A stretch of DNA of 64,000 nucleotides from Flavobacterium sp. 1355 (GTDB lineage: Bacteria > Bacteroidota > Bacteroidia > Flavobacteriales > Flavobacteriaceae), in NCBI RefSeq assembly GCF_017833415.1, contig NZ_JAFICC010000010.1:124001-188000 (forward strand). Reading direction: 5' to 3'. A program made the translations under genes and the position numbers. How positions within the stretch are numbered: the first letter of the stretch is position 1; each line of letters opens with the position of its first letter. A model generated the notes under the pieces. It worked only from the letters and a program-made list of their open reading frames with translations, ran no database searches and had not been told where the DNA came from. This document shows, piece by piece, positions 41,698-51,988 of the stretch.

Positions 41698-42573
41698 CTA
41701 TCTTCCCATTGACGCGGGTCCGCTCGCACGTCCGCGGTTCATTTCTCTAAATTCTTCCATTTTTTTTATTACTGTCTCATCATAATCTTTCTGAGATATA
41801 ACTTTACCTTTTTTAGAAGGTTTTATTTCTACTTTTTCTTTAGCATTCAAAATAATTTTAGAGCACAAAATAGTGGTTCTTCCGTCGTTTACTTCTAAAA
41901 TTAAACCTGGCAATCCCCAGTAATTTTCAGGTCCCTGATTTACCGGGATTTCTGGTGTATACCAAGCGGTAACTACAATTTCTTTTGGCATTTCAAAATT
42001 GTCTTCAAAATTTGTTTTTGTTTCTCCGGGTGTTTTTTTTGCATCGTCGTTATTTTTTGGCCTGAAATTTCTAAAATCAGTTTTACTCGCTTCTTTTACA
42101 GCCGTTGCCTTATAACAATTATAACCTCCTATTTGTTTGGTTTCCTGTTCCAGTTTCCAGTCTAGTTTTGGCAGGGAATCAACAACGAGAAATTCTTTTC
42201 CCATAAATTCCTTATCAACCGTATACGATTTTGTTTTTACATCTTTGTAAAAAGTTCCGCCACCGCCCATAAAAGAGTTCATCATGATTCTCATTCCGCC
42301 GCCTTGCTGTCCGGGAGCTTCCAGCTTTTCTTCTTCCTTGTAAATTGACGCTGATTTGTCAAAGTTCAGAATAAACGTTTTTTCCAGCATTTTTTTCATG
42401 CGTTCCTCCATATTCTGGCGCATTTCGGGAGTTATATCACGATTTCCACGCATACCTTCAAATTTAGGAGCCTGTGTTTTTGACTCATAAACAGCCATTC
42501 CCTGAAAATCTTTTTGTGCCTGTACCTGACTTACTACAAGCATTAAAAACAAATAATATGATATCTTTTTCAT
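41698..42573 (-). CDS. GLPGLI family protein
   Basis: This 291-residue secreted protein has signal peptide MKKISYYLFLMLVVSQVQAQ. The family motif appears as YWGLPGLILEVNDG at about residue 220, preceded by the usual VVTAWYTPEIPVNQGPE. YNCYKATA is also typical. The function of GLPGLI proteins is unknown. It is paired with the following outer-membrane barrel, a recurring arrangement in Bacteroidota. Confidence 0.9.
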   Translation of the reverse strand: MKKISYYLFLMLVVSQVQAQKDFQGMAVYESKTQAPKFEGMRGNRDITPEMRQNMEERMKKMLEKTFILNFDKSASIYKEEEKLEAPGQQGGGMRIMMNSFMGGGGTFYKDVKTKSYTVDKEFMGKEFLVVDSLPKLDWKLEQETKQIGGYNCYKATAVKEASKTDFRNFRPKNNDDAKKTPGETKTNFEDNFEMPKEIVVTAWYTPEIPVNQGPENYWGLPGLILEVNDGRTTILCSKIILNAKEKVEIKPSKKGKVISQKDYDETVIKKMEEFREMNRGRASGPASMGR

Positions 42574-42796
42574 TGGTATTTTTTTAATTGGGTAATCCGA
42601 TAAAACTTACATTCAAATGTATTATTAATTTTAAAGGCGTGAAAATTAAATATATAAACGCTTACAGAAAATCGACAGAGTAAGCTATTAATTAGACTAT
42701 TACAATTAAAAAAGGTTTAAGTCCAAAATCTTATCTATAGAATTAACTTCTACTGCGGTTTTTTTGTACTTTGGCGTCTTCTTAAACTGAAAAAAC

Positions 42797-43612
42797 ATGA
42801 ACAAAACTCTGAACAATTTTTTATTGCTGATTTTTATTGCATGTTTCTTCTCTGTTTGTTTGGGCCAAAATCAAAAAGTAAAGCCTATAGTTATTTCACA
42901 TTCAAAAATTGACGCCGATATATTTTTGGGGTATGACTCTTTTGGATACTCTTATTTTATAAAAAACAATGTTTTTACAAAAGTAAAAGGAAGTGAAGTT
43001 TTTGAATATAAGAACATTTCACTGGGAAATCTCACCAAAGCTGATTTGCAAAACCCACTTAAAATTGTTTTATTTTATGAGGATTTTAATAGTGTTGTTT
43101 TACTCGACAATCAATTGAATAAAATTACTGAGATTAATTTCTCCCAAAGCAATATCCCGATTGTCGTTACGCTTATTGGTATGTCAACGCAGAACCAACT
43201 CTGGATTTACAACACATTAAATCAACAAATTGGGCTTTTTGATTATTTGAAAAATGAATATAAAACTGTTTCTACACCATTAACCGAAAATATACAATAT
43301 TATCAAACCGATTTTAATAATTTTTATTGGATCGATAAAAAAAACAATTGGTTTTCGTGTGACATTTTTGGAAAAGTAACAGCTTTAGGCAAATTGCCGG
43401 ATTTTGATAAAATCATAATCGTCAACAGTCATCAATATGTTTTTAGTAAGGATGGTTTCTTATTTTTTAAAGACATTTCTGATACAAATTCGGACACAAT
43501 TTCTGAAGTGGAAATTTTAGAAAAAACCTTTGATAAATTCTGCTACAAAGACCAAATTTTATCTATTTTTACATCTAAAGATATTACCAATTATAAAATC
43601 GTAACACCGTAA
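42797..43612 (+). CDS. Secreted protein of unknown function linked to deoxynucleoside kinase
   Basis: This 271-residue protein has an N-terminal signal segment (NKTLNNFLLLIFIACFFSVCLGQ). The rest shows regularly spaced short beta segments (YFIKNNVFTKVKGSEVFEYKN, NQLWIYNTLNQQIGLFDYLKNEYK, NFYWIDKKNNWFSCDIFGKV), as in a beta-propeller-like fold. Its stop codon overlaps the ATG of the kinase gene by one base (TAATG), indicating translational coupling, although a functional link is not obvious. Confidence 0.75.
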   Translation: MNKTLNNFLLLIFIACFFSVCLGQNQKVKPIVISHSKIDADIFLGYDSFGYSYFIKNNVFTKVKGSEVFEYKNISLGNLTKADLQNPLKIVLFYEDFNSVVLLDNQLNKITEINFSQSNIPIVVTLIGMSTQNQLWIYNTLNQQIGLFDYLKNEYKTVSTPLTENIQYYQTDFNNFYWIDKKNNWFSCDIFGKVTALGKLPDFDKIIIVNSHQYVFSKDGFLFFKDISDTNSDTISEVEILEKTFDKFCYKDQILSIFTSKDITNYKIVTP

Positions 43613-44226
43613 TGCACATAGCAATAGCAGGAAATATAGGAGCTGGAAAAACAACATTAACGAAGTTATTAGCTAAACATTTTAAATGGGAGCCCCATTA
43701 TGAAGATGTAGTTGACAACCCTTATCTTGATGATTTCTACCACCAAATGGAGCGTTGGTCATTTAACCTTCAGATTTATTTCCTTAACAGCCGTTTTCGT
43801 CAGGTGCAGCAAATTCGCGAAAGCGGAAAAAAAATAGTTCAGGACAGAACGATTTATGAAGATGCACACATTTTTGCTCCCAACTTATATTCGATGGGAT
43901 TGATGACAAGCCGTGATTTTGAAAACTATACTTCGTTATTTGAACTAATGGAAACTTTAGTGAAAGCTCCGGATTTATTAATTTATTTAAGAAGTTCGAT
44001 TCCAAATTTAGTCGGACAAATACATAAACGTGGTCGTGAGTACGAAAACTCAATCTCCATAGATTATCTGAGCCGTCTAAACGAAAGATACGAAGCATGG
44101 ATTCAGACCTATACCAAAGGAAAATTATTAATCATTGATGTTGATAATATTAATTTTGTTGATAATCCTGAAGATTTAGGGAATATAATTAATAGAATTG
44201 ATGCTGAATTGAATGGGTTGTTTTAA
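43612..44226 (+). CDS. Deoxynucleoside kinase
   Basis: This 204-residue nucleoside salvage kinase carries the P-loop IAIAGNIGAGKTTLTKLLA, the DR(S/T) region QDRTIYEDAHIFA, and the lid-type IHKRGREYENSISIDYLSRLNERYEAW. It phosphorylates deoxynucleosides (dA, dG or dC type) with ATP. Specificity cannot be read reliably. It overlaps the upstream gene by one base and is followed by a terminator at 44263-44285. Confidence 0.92.
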   Translation: MHIAIAGNIGAGKTTLTKLLAKHFKWEPHYEDVVDNPYLDDFYHQMERWSFNLQIYFLNSRFRQVQQIRESGKKIVQDRTIYEDAHIFAPNLYSMGLMTSRDFENYTSLFELMETLVKAPDLLIYLRSSIPNLVGQIHKRGREYENSISIDYLSRLNERYEAWIQTYTKGKLLIIDVDNINFVDNPEDLGNIINRIDAELNGLF

Positions 44227-44262
44227 AACACAATTTTCACGAATTTTCACGAAATAATAAAG

Positions 44263-44285
44263 ATGCCTCTAAATTTTAGAGGCAT
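44263..44285 (+). terminator. Terminator after the deoxynucleoside kinase gene
   Basis: Arms ATGCCTCTAAA and TTTAGAGGCAT followed by TTTCTTTT on the plus strand. Confidence 0.82.
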
Positions 44286-44301
44286 TTTCTTTTGCTATCC
44301 T

Positions 44302-44392
44302 AACAGGTTTTAAAAACCTGTTTGGTATAATAGTACTTTTTTATCTAATCTGAACGGAAATGATACCTAACAGGTTTTGAAAACCTGTTAGG
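44302..44392. repeat. Two AACAGGTTTT/AAAACCTGTT hairpins
   Basis: Inverted repeats at 44302-44322 and 44366-44392 share AACAGGTTTT arms. The second lies 11 bases after the hppA stop and may terminate it weakly. The same core appears at 12576, so these are dispersed elements. Confidence 0.65.
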
Positions 44393-44403
44393 ATATTACT
44401 AAA

Positions 44404-46953
44404 TTATTTCGCTGCTTCAATTTTTGCTTTTACTTCAGCTTCAGTACCTTCAAAAACCTCGGTTGTTGTTTTACCATTTTCGGTTTTGGTAACGGTTCCT
44501 GTTGTAACTCCATTAATTGTAGACAAATTAACCTCAACTCGATTTTTGCTGTATTTAGTTGTATCAAAACAATCTGTTTTTTGATGTACATATTTTCCGT
44601 TTGCATCGTAACTTGCCAGACATTTTGCGGTTTCTTCTGCTGTACATCCTTTTTCTTTACACATTTTAATACATTCTTCTTTGGTCATTTTAGATAAATC
44701 TCCGCATTTAGAATGAACTCCGGCATGCATTTCAGTTTTACTGCAACAAGAAGCCATTCCTGCTCCTTCTGTAGAATGTCCTTCTCCTAAAATGGGAGCT
44801 ATTACTAAACCAATCAAACAAGTTAATTTGATTAAGATATTCATTGATGGCCCTGAAGTATCTTTAAACGGATCTCCAACGGTATCTCCGGTTACAGCTG
44901 CTTTATGCGCGTCAGAACCTTTGTAAGTCATTTCTCCGTTGATCATAACTCCGGCTTCAAAGGATTTTTTAGCATTATCCCATGCACCTCCTGCGTTATT
45001 TTGAAAAACAGCCCAAAGGACACCAGAAACGGTAACTCCGGCCATGTAGCCACCCAGCATTTCGGCAACAAGCTGGTTATTATGTGCATAAACTAATTTG
45101 CCAATAAGCACAATTGCTATCGGAAAACCAATTGTTAAGATTCCAGGAAGCATCATTTCGCGTAAAGCGGCTTTTGTAGAAATTTCAACACATTTTCCAT
45201 ATTCCGGTTTTCCGGTTCCTTCCATGATTCCCGGAATTTCCTTAAACTGACGACGAACTTCATAAACCATATCCATGGCTGCTTTTCCAACAGAATTCAT
45301 TGCCAAAGCAGAGAAAACCACCGGAATCATTCCACCAACAAATAACATGGCCAAAACAGGCGCTTTAAATATATTGATTCCGTCAATTCCTGTAAAAGTC
45401 ACATAGGCTGCAAACAAGGCTAAAGATGTTAACGCAGCAGATGCAATTGCAAAACCTTTGCCGGTTGCTGCAGTTGTGTTTCCAACCGAATCTAAAATAT
45501 CTGTTCTTGTACGAACTTCTTTTGGCAGTTCGCTCATTTCGGCGATTCCTCCGGCATTATCAGAAATGGGTCCGAACGCATCAATTGCCAATTGCATTGC
45601 CGTAGTTGCCATCATTGCCGAAGCTGCCAATGCAACACCGTAGAATCCAGCTAAAGCATACGAAATCCAGATAGCAGCCGCAAATAAAATCACGGTAGGG
45701 AAAGTGGAAATCATTCCCGTTGCCAAACCTGCGATTACGTTTGTTCCTGCTCCTGTTGATGATTTTTGAACAATAGCCAATACGGGTTTTGTTCCTAGTC
45801 CGGTATAGTATTCTGTAACGGAAGAAATTGCTCCTCCTACTACTAAACCAACTAAAGTTGCATAAAAAACACGCATTGATGAAATATCTTTTGAACCTTC
45901 TCCAAAAAAGCCCATTTGCATGGTTTCCGGCAGCATATATTGTACTAAAAAGAAACACGAGATTGCTGTTAAAACAATTGATACCCAGTTTCCTATATTT
46001 AATGCTTTTTGTACCTGGGCTTCTTTGGCATTATCATCTGAGATTTTTACCAAAAGCGTTCCTATAATCGAAAATATAATTCCGAAACCGGCAATTGCCA
46101 TTGGAAGCAAAATTGGTCCAATTCCGCCAAATGCATCCACAATGTTCCCGCCCATATCTTTAATAACATAATTTCCAAGAACCATAGCCGCTAAAACTGT
46201 TGCTACATATGATCCAAATAAATCGGCTCCCATACCTGCTACGTCACCTACGTTATCGCCTACGTTATCTGCAATTGTTGCAGGGTTTCGCGGGTCGTCT
46301 TCTGGAATACCTGCCTCAACTTTACCTACTAAATCGGCTCCTACATCAGCTGCTTTTGTATAAATTCCGCCTCCTACTCTGGCAAATAATGCTATTGATT
46401 CGGCACCAAGAGAAAATCCCGCTAACGTTTCAAGAACTACAGTCATTGTTTCTGTGTCTTTCCAAACGCCTCCGGATAATAAATTAAAGAAAATTATAAA
46501 AAATGACGTTAAACCTAAAACTGCTAAACCTGCAACGCCAAGTCCCATAACGGTTCCTCCGCCAAAAGATACTTTTAAAGCCTGCGGTAAACTGGTACGT
46601 GCAGCCTGAGTGGTTCTAACGTTTGTTTTGGTTGCTATTTTCATACCTATGTTTCCTGCATAAGCCGAAAATAATGCGCCAAATATAAATGCTACTACGA
46701 TTAATAAATGTGTTTTAACTCCCGGTAAAAACGTAATTCCTGCCAGAGCTATGCTTGCAATAATTACAAATATGGTTAATAATTTGTATTCTGCTTTTAG
46801 AAAGGCCAATGCGCCTTCGTAGATGTAATCTGAAATCTCTTTCATCTTTCCATCGCCGGCATCCTGCTTTAAAACCCAAGTCCTTTTTATTCCCATGAAA
46901 AGTAATCCTAAAACTGCCATGACAATTGGCAGGTAAATCATAAATGCATTCAT
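44404..46953 (-). CDS. hppA: Membrane-bound proton/sodium-translocating pyrophosphatase with cysteine-rich C-terminal tail
   Basis: This 849-residue M-PPase hydrolyses pyrophosphate and pumps H+ or Na+. The core has about 16 membrane helices. The substrate loop motif [42 protein letters not shown] and [13 protein letters not shown] are the active-site loops. [10 protein letters not shown] has Ala where K+-independent enzymes have Lys, so K+ dependence is expected. After the usual end (about residue 725) there is an extra tail of about 124 residues with eight cysteines ([23 protein letters not shown] region) and a Thr/Glu/Lys-rich end. The soluble pyrophosphatase gene lies just upstream on the same strand. 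Confidence 0.95.
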   Translation of the reverse strand: MNAFMIYLPIVMAVLGLLFMGIKRTWVLKQDAGDGKMKEISDYIYEGALAFLKAEYKLLTIFVIIASIALAGITFLPGVKTHLLIVVAFIFGALFSAYAGNIGMKIATKTNVRTTQAARTSLPQALKVSFGGGTVMGLGVAGLAVLGLTSFFIIFFNLLSGGVWKDTETMTVVLETLAGFSLGAESIALFARVGGGIYTKAADVGADLVGKVEAGIPEDDPRNPATIADNVGDNVGDVAGMGADLFGSYVATVLAAMVLGNYVIKDMGGNIVDAFGGIGPILLPMAIAGFGIIFSIIGTLLVKISDDNAKEAQVQKALNIGNWVSIVLTAISCFFLVQYMLPETMQMGFFGEGSKDISSMRVFYATLVGLVVGGAISSVTEYYTGLGTKPVLAIVQKSSTGAGTNVIAGLATGMISTFPTVILFAAAIWISYALAGFYGVALAASAMMATTAMQLAIDAFGPISDNAGGIAEMSELPKEVRTRTDILDSVGNTTAATGKGFAIASAALTSLALFAAYVTFTGIDGINIFKAPVLAMLFVGGMIPVVFSALAMNSVGKAAMDMVYEVRRQFKEIPGIMEGTGKPEYGKCVEISTKAALREMMLPGILTIGFPIAIVLIGKLVYAHNNQLVAEMLGGYMAGVTVSGVLWAVFQNNAGGAWDNAKKSFEAGVMINGEMTYKGSDAHKAAVTGDTVGDPFKDTSGPSMNILIKLTCLIGLVIAPILGEGHSTEGAGMASCCSKTEMHAGVHSKCGDLSKMTKEECIKMCKEKGCTAEETAKCLASYDANGKYVHQKTDCFDTTKYSKNRVEVNLSTINGVTTGTVTKTENGKTTTEVFEGTEAEVKAKIEAAK

Positions 46954-47008
46954 AATTATTTAATGGTTTTGGTTAATAGTCAACAATCTAACTAAAACGA
47001 ATTTAAAC

Positions 47009-47045
47009 AAAAAAGCAATACTCCTGACGGAGTATTGCTTTTTTT
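47009..47045. terminator. Bidirectional-type terminator between ppa and hppA
   Basis: Arms AAAGCAATACTCC and GGAGTATTGCTTT with flanking A and T tracts. It separates the soluble pyrophosphatase gene from hppA on the minus strand. Confidence 0.87.
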
Positions 47046-47065
47046 ATAAAATATGAGGGTAAAAA

Positions 47066-47596
47066 TTATTTAATGCTAAATAATCCTTCTGGTTTGTTCT
47101 CGATATCGTTAAAACGTTTCGTGCACTCTGCAATAATAGCAAAAGCTTCGTTTACATCTCCCCATCCTTCAACATCTACTTTTTTGTTTTCAAGGTCTTT
47201 GTAAACCTGGAAAAAGTGTTCAATTTCTTTTACTAAGTGTGGGTTCATATCTGACAAGTCTGTCAAAGAATTCCAGATTGGATCTGAAACTGGTACACAA
47301 ATAATTTTTTCATCTGGTCCTTTATCATCTGCCATGTGGAAAACACCAATTGGTTTTACTTCCATAACACATCCAGGAAAAGTTGGTTCGTTTACCAAAA
47401 CCAATACATCAAGAGGGTCACCGTCAAGAGCCAAAGTTTCAGGAATAAATCCGTAATCAGCAGGGTACATCATTGAAGAGAATAGCATCCTGTCGAAACG
47501 CATTCTTTTGATTTCAAAATCGTACTCATATTTATTTCTGCTTCCTCTTGGTATTTCGATTAATACATCGAAAGTCGTTAGTTTGTCTGCGGTCAT
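47066..47596 (-). CDS. ppa: Inorganic pyrophosphatase, family I
   Basis: This 176-residue soluble enzyme hydrolyses pyrophosphate. NKYEYDFEIKRMRFDRMLFSSMMYPADYGFIPETLALDGDPLDVLVL contains the substrate-binding basic and Tyr residues and the DxDPxD metal site. CVPVSDPIW and the Lys in the C-terminal helix follow. The length is normal. A perfect promoter lies about 35 bases upstream. Confidence 0.96.
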   Translation of the reverse strand: MTADKLTTFDVLIEIPRGSRNKYEYDFEIKRMRFDRMLFSSMMYPADYGFIPETLALDGDPLDVLVLVNEPTFPGCVMEVKPIGVFHMADDKGPDEKIICVPVSDPIWNSLTDLSDMNPHLVKEIEHFFQVYKDLENKKVDVEGWGDVNEAFAIIAECTKRFNDIENKPEGLFSIK

Positions 47597-47629
47597 TTTC
47601 GTTTTTTATTATATCTATAATTTCGGTTG

Positions 47630-47660
47630 CAAAAGTAACCCAAACAATCCTTTTTTACAA
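47630..47660 (-). promoter_or_regulatory. ppa promoter
   Basis: On the minus strand, TTG (47658-47660), 20 bases, TACTTTTG (47630-47637) matches the consensus exactly. Confidence 0.7.
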
Positions 47661-47708
47661 ACAAAAACAGCCATTAATCTATGTACTTTTCTTTTAAATA
47701 ACAGATAG

Positions 47709-48308
47709 TTAATATGTAATTTTTCTATTTCGCTTATTTAGGTAATAATGCCACAATAAATATGTTGCATAAGAGCGATATGGACTCCATTGCTGGGAAT
47801 GAATTTCCATTTCCTGTCTGTCATGAATGTCCAGTAATTCCTTGATTGTATTTACAACTGCAATATCACCTAACGGAATCAAATCAGGCTCTTGTAAACA
47901 GAACATCAGATAGATATCAATTGTCCAGTTCCCGATTCCTTTTAATCTGATAAGCTCTTCCCGAACTTGCACCGGAGATTTTGTTGCCAGACTTTCAATA
48001 TCCAATTCTTTGTTTAAAACGGCGTCTGCCAGAATTTTAATGTATTTTGTTTTCTGCCGGCTTACACCCAGATTTCTAAATTCTTCGTCTGATAAAACCG
48101 ACATTTTTTCAGGGGTGCAAATTGTATGTGCTTTGATTTTTAAGAATGTGGCTTTCGCCGAATCTATAGAAACTTGTTGTTCGAGAATAAGCAAGACCAA
48201 AGTTTCAAAACCCTGAGGGCGTTTTGGAATTTGTGGCAATCCGTATTTTTCTATGATTTCAAGAAAAATTGGATTTTTGGCTGATAGAAAATCGATGGCT
48301 TCTTGCAT
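47709..48308 (-). CDS. DNA-3-methyladenine glycosylase (AlkA-like, HhH-GPD)
   Basis: This 199-residue base-excision repair enzyme has LVLLILEQQVSIDSAKATFLKI, the HhH-GPD motif IRLKGIGNWTIDIYLMFCL and the catalytic Asp in LIPLGDIAVVNTIK. The end SPYRSYATYLLWHYY is typical of the AlkA family. It lacks the N-terminal domain of E. coli AlkA and so belongs to the short form. It removes alkylated purines from DNA. Confidence 0.9.
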   Translation of the reverse strand: MQEAIDFLSAKNPIFLEIIEKYGLPQIPKRPQGFETLVLLILEQQVSIDSAKATFLKIKAHTICTPEKMSVLSDEEFRNLGVSRQKTKYIKILADAVLNKELDIESLATKSPVQVREELIRLKGIGNWTIDIYLMFCLQEPDLIPLGDIAVVNTIKELLDIHDRQEMEIHSQQWSPYRSYATYLLWHYYLNKRNRKITY

Positions 48309-48441
48309 TGCTTGGGCTTTAAATCTATTCCAAAATTAAATAAAAAAAGAATCTCGCAAAGGCGCCAAGTCGCTAAGTTTTAAATTCTTTGCGCCTTTGC
48401 GGCTTTGCGAGATTATTAAATTGCAAGCTTTCGCTTATATT

Positions 48442-50943
48442 TTAAAAATAAAATCCGAAAGATCCTTTTATGGCAAATTTGTGGGCATCCGGCATATCTA
48501 AATAATTTCCTCTCCATGAAAAATCAATTCGGAAAACTTTGAAGATATTTCCAATCCCGGCATTATATTCCCAATACACATTTTCTGGTGCATTATATGG
48601 CAATCCGGAAGCATTGATTTCGCGATTAGCTTTAGAAATTGTTCCATGAACAGCTCTAACTCCCACAAACTCTCTCCAGTTTAACTTTCTCATAAAAGGA
48701 ATTCTGGCAAATAATCTTCCGCCAAAATCATGATTCCATTGTAGGGTCGTGTATTGATCAGTTATGAATTCGTAGAAATTCAAATTACTAAAGGTATTTT
48801 CGATAGTAAAATAAGTCTGGTTTCCAGGAATTACACTCATTAATCCTAATGGAATTGTACCAAATGTTTTTCCGGTTTCCAAAATAATATTTGATCTTCC
48901 TAGTGGCCCAATAATAATAGGCTGTTTGTAAAAAAGCTGTATTTTTTCGTAAGCAAAATCACTGTTCAAAACACCTTTTAAACCATAACTAAAATTCACA
49001 AAGAAATGACTAAACGGGCTATCAACAAGATCACGTTCTACTCCAAAACCAATTGTTTTGCGGTTTGGCATAAACTCAAACTGGATATTGGCTTCCGATT
49101 GTGTTACGCCGCTTTGTATAACTCCGGCAGGATTTGCTGCGGTTGGCAAAGTACTGTAATAATCTAAACTGAAAGTAGGTGAAGCTGATTCTAATGTTCT
49201 ATATGAAAGTCCAGCCTGAACAACAAAATTTTTCATCGGTTCCATTTCAACCGAAATATTACTCAAATTAATATTGGTTAATTTTCCGTTGCTTCCCGTA
49301 GTGAATAATGCAGATGAGGCAAAGCTTCGCCCTAAAATATCGTTTGTTGTGGTTAAACTGGCTCCGATTTGTTCAATATCACGCCTGTTTCCACCAGAAA
49401 TAATAACCCTCTTTTTTTTGTCGACCATCCATTTTCCTGAAACGCCGTATTTGAATTTCTGATCATCAAAACCATAAGCTGTATAAGCTTGTATACGCCA
49501 TGGATCATTTGGCCCAAAATAGGTTCTTCCCCCTGCTCTTATTCGCAGACCCTCGACTTCATTATAGCCAAAAGTGGAGAATATTGGCCCAAAATCAAAG
49601 TTTTTGAACTCAACATAACCGCTTCCTAAAATCGAGACAAGATTATACAGTTGTTTAAATCGCTTGACGGTTTGGAGAGTGTCGAGCATCTTATATATTC
49701 CTGCTTCGTCTTTATTCAATTTTTCAAAACGATTTTCTTCCCAGAATTCGGGGGGGCGGTCATAAACCGCATTGTCTATAAAATTGACTTCTTCTTTATA
49801 AAACTTCTCCGGTTTTTGAATATTGAATTTATGATTTCGGTACAATGTGGTACGTTTTCCATACACACCTTTCGATTTTTCTTTTTTATTCAAAGCAAAA
49901 TCAGACATCATATAATCGCGTGTCAACAGGAAAACAGAATCGTTTTGAACCTCAAATTCCTGCTCGATATAAATATCTTTTACCCAGTTAATATTGGCAC
50001 TTTTAGTAACGCCCATATTAATTTTCTTAATCGCAAAAGTCGAATCGTTTACCCAAAAATCACCTTTAAAGGTCAATTCGTTTTTACGCCTCGGATAAAA
50101 AACAATATTAAAGCACCATTTTTTATCTATATAAGCACTGTCTTTCAATACATAATTGTAAACATCAATTCCTGTTCTGGAAAGCGGACTTGTAAAACTT
50201 TTATCAAAAAATTTAAGGTGATTGTCGTAAATATTATAATCGGAATAAAGATCTTTTACAAAAGATAAAATTTGCTGGTTTCCGTTGAAACCTGACATTT
50301 TATTTCCCGTAATATTTTCTTTTACTTTCTTTAATTTATTATCTCCATAAACGTCATAAACAGATTCGTTTATAAAAATCGGCAAATAGGTTTTTCCGGT
50401 AACATCTGATGTATCAACATGATTAAAAACAAACTCCATTCCTTTAAAGAGTTTATTTTTCATAAAAGCACTGTCAATCGTGTTCATGTCGAACTCGACT
50501 TTCTCATACTTTTGCATCTGATATTGATTGAATTGGTATAAACCGTTTTTACGTTTTCTTTCCCAGATTTTCCTCAAAATATCCAATGCCGGATTATTTT
50601 TCTTTGAAGTTTTTCCTGTAAAAATCACAACTTCATTTAGTGCTTCGGCTTCGCCTAAAACAATTTTAAAGTCGTAATTTACAGCTTTTTCCAACGTAAT
50701 TTCTTTATCTGAAAAACCAGCAGAACTTACAATTAAAGCAGTATAATCATTTGGTGATTCCAGATAAAAACGCCCGTCTTCATTAGAAACTATTCCCGTA
50801 TTTGATCCTTTAAAAACTACATTGGCAAAAGGAATCGGCTGATTTGATTTGTCCAAAACAATTCCACTCACTTTCGTTTGTGCAGTAGCAATATTTGCAA
50901 GCGCAAATACAAAAAATAGGCAGAGAAAAAGTATTCTTTTCAT
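48442..50943 (-). CDS. DUF5686 / carboxypeptidase-regulatory-like domain outer-membrane protein
   Basis: This 833-residue protein has signal peptide MKRILFLCLFFVFALANIATAQ. A CarboxypepD_reg-like domain follows (VSGIVLDKSNQPIPFANVVFKGSNTGIVSNEDGRFYL, residues 24-100), then the long DUF5686 region (KIWERKRKNGLYQFNQYQMQKYEKVEFDMNTID onward). The C-terminus has barrel-like strands and ends in GSFGFYF. It is a common flavobacterial envelope protein with no assigned biochemical role. It is transcribed alone on the minus strand. Confidence 0.87.
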   Translation of the reverse strand: MKRILFLCLFFVFALANIATAQTKVSGIVLDKSNQPIPFANVVFKGSNTGIVSNEDGRFYLESPNDYTALIVSSAGFSDKEITLEKAVNYDFKIVLGEAEALNEVVIFTGKTSKKNNPALDILRKIWERKRKNGLYQFNQYQMQKYEKVEFDMNTIDSAFMKNKLFKGMEFVFNHVDTSDVTGKTYLPIFINESVYDVYGDNKLKKVKENITGNKMSGFNGNQQILSFVKDLYSDYNIYDNHLKFFDKSFTSPLSRTGIDVYNYVLKDSAYIDKKWCFNIVFYPRRKNELTFKGDFWVNDSTFAIKKINMGVTKSANINWVKDIYIEQEFEVQNDSVFLLTRDYMMSDFALNKKEKSKGVYGKRTTLYRNHKFNIQKPEKFYKEEVNFIDNAVYDRPPEFWEENRFEKLNKDEAGIYKMLDTLQTVKRFKQLYNLVSILGSGYVEFKNFDFGPIFSTFGYNEVEGLRIRAGGRTYFGPNDPWRIQAYTAYGFDDQKFKYGVSGKWMVDKKKRVIISGGNRRDIEQIGASLTTTNDILGRSFASSALFTTGSNGKLTNINLSNISVEMEPMKNFVVQAGLSYRTLESASPTFSLDYYSTLPTAANPAGVIQSGVTQSEANIQFEFMPNRKTIGFGVERDLVDSPFSHFFVNFSYGLKGVLNSDFAYEKIQLFYKQPIIIGPLGRSNIILETGKTFGTIPLGLMSVIPGNQTYFTIENTFSNLNFYEFITDQYTTLQWNHDFGGRLFARIPFMRKLNWREFVGVRAVHGTISKANREINASGLPYNAPENVYWEYNAGIGNIFKVFRIDFSWRGNYLDMPDAHKFAIKGSFGFYF

Positions 50944-50956
50944 AATCTGGCAAAAA

Positions 50957-50991
50957 AAAACTTCATCAATTAATATGACTGATGAAGTTTT
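50957..50991 (-). terminator. Terminator after the pyruvate dehydrogenase E1-beta gene
   Basis: Arms AAACTTCATCA and TGATGAAGTTT with a nine-base U tract on the minus strand, 20 bases past the stop. Confidence 0.85.
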
Positions 50992-51010
50992 ATAAGTATT
51001 GTTTATTGAA

Positions 51011-51988
51011 CTATTTGTACATTACTTTCTTTACTGCTTTTACTACATCAGCTGCATTTGGCAACCAGTCTTTTAGTAAAACAGGAGAGTAAGGTGCAGG
51101 AGTATCTGCTGTTGTTATACGTTGTATTGGTGCATCAAGAAAATCAAAAGCCTGCTCTTGCACGATATAAGTAATTTCAGAAGAAATACTTGCAAATGGC
51201 CAGGCTTCTTCTAAGATTACTAAACGGTTTGTTTTTTTAACAGAAGTTAAGATCGCGTCTTTATCCATTGGACGAACAGTTCTCAAATCGATAATTTCAC
51301 AAGAGATTCCTTCTTTAGCTAATTCATCAGCAGCAATAAAAGCTTCTTTAATAATTTTTCCGAAAGAAACGATAGTAACGTCTTTTCCTTCACGTTTAAT
51401 ATCTGCAACTCCCAATGGAATTGTATATTCTCCGTCTGGCACTTCACCTTTGTCACCATACATTTGCTCAGATTCCATAAAAATTACAGGATCATTATCA
51501 CGAATTGCAGATTTTAAAAGTCCTTTTGCATCGTAAGGAGTTGAAGGCACAACAACTTTTAGACCTGGTGTATTAGCAAACCAGTTTTCTAAAGCCTGGG
51601 AGTGAGTTGCTCCTAATTGACCTGCAGAAGCAGTTGGTCCGCGGAAAACGATAGGCACATTAAATTGCCCTCCTGTCATTTGACGCATTTTAGCAGCGTT
51701 ATTTATAATTTGATCAATACCAACTAAACAGAAGTTGAAGGTCATGTATTCTACGATTGGTCGGTTTCCGTTCATTGCAGAACCTACTGCGATTCCTGTA
51801 AAACCTAATTCAGCGATTGGAGTATCAATTACTCTTTTTTCACCAAACTCAGCAAGCATTCCTTTTGAAGCTTTGTAGGCTCCATTATATTCTGCAACTT
51901 CTTCGCCCATTAAATATATGGATTCATCGTGACGCATTTCTTCGCTCATCGCTTCACAAATGGCCTCTCTAAATTGTATTGTTCTCAT
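51011..51988 (-). CDS. pdhB: Pyruvate dehydrogenase E1 component, beta subunit
   Basis: This 325-residue thiamine-diphosphate transketolase-type beta subunit has MRTIQFREAICEAMSEEMRHDESIYLMGEEVAEYNGAYK at the N-terminus with the ThDP-activating Glu. GFTGIAVGSAMNGNRPIVEYMTFNF and the C-terminal IIDLRTVRPMDKDAILTSVKKTNRLVILEEAWPFASISSEI follow. It forms E1 with an alpha subunit encoded outside this window. A branched-chain keto acid E1 cannot be fully excluded, but the sequence favours PDH. Confidence 0.92.
   Translation of the reverse strand: MRTIQFREAICEAMSEEMRHDESIYLMGEEVAEYNGAYKASKGMLAEFGEKRVIDTPIAELGFTGIAVGSAMNGNRPIVEYMTFNFCLVGIDQIINNAAKMRQMTGGQFNVPIVFRGPTASAGQLGATHSQALENWFANTPGLKVVVPSTPYDAKGLLKSAIRDNDPVIFMESEQMYGDKGEVPDGEYTIPLGVADIKREGKDVTIVSFGKIIKEAFIAADELAKEGISCEIIDLRTVRPMDKDAILTSVKKTNRLVILEEAWPFASISSEITYIVQEQAFDFLDAPIQRITTADTPAPYSPVLLKDWLPNAADVVKAVKKVMYK

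Noticed and set aside
45581..45958. 125-codon minus-strand ORF in hppA
   Set aside because: It overlaps the M-PPase core in another frame and has no support.
49651..50268. 205-codon ORF on the plus strand inside the DUF5686 gene
   Set aside because: Antisense shadow with highly biased Phe/Ile composition and no domain.
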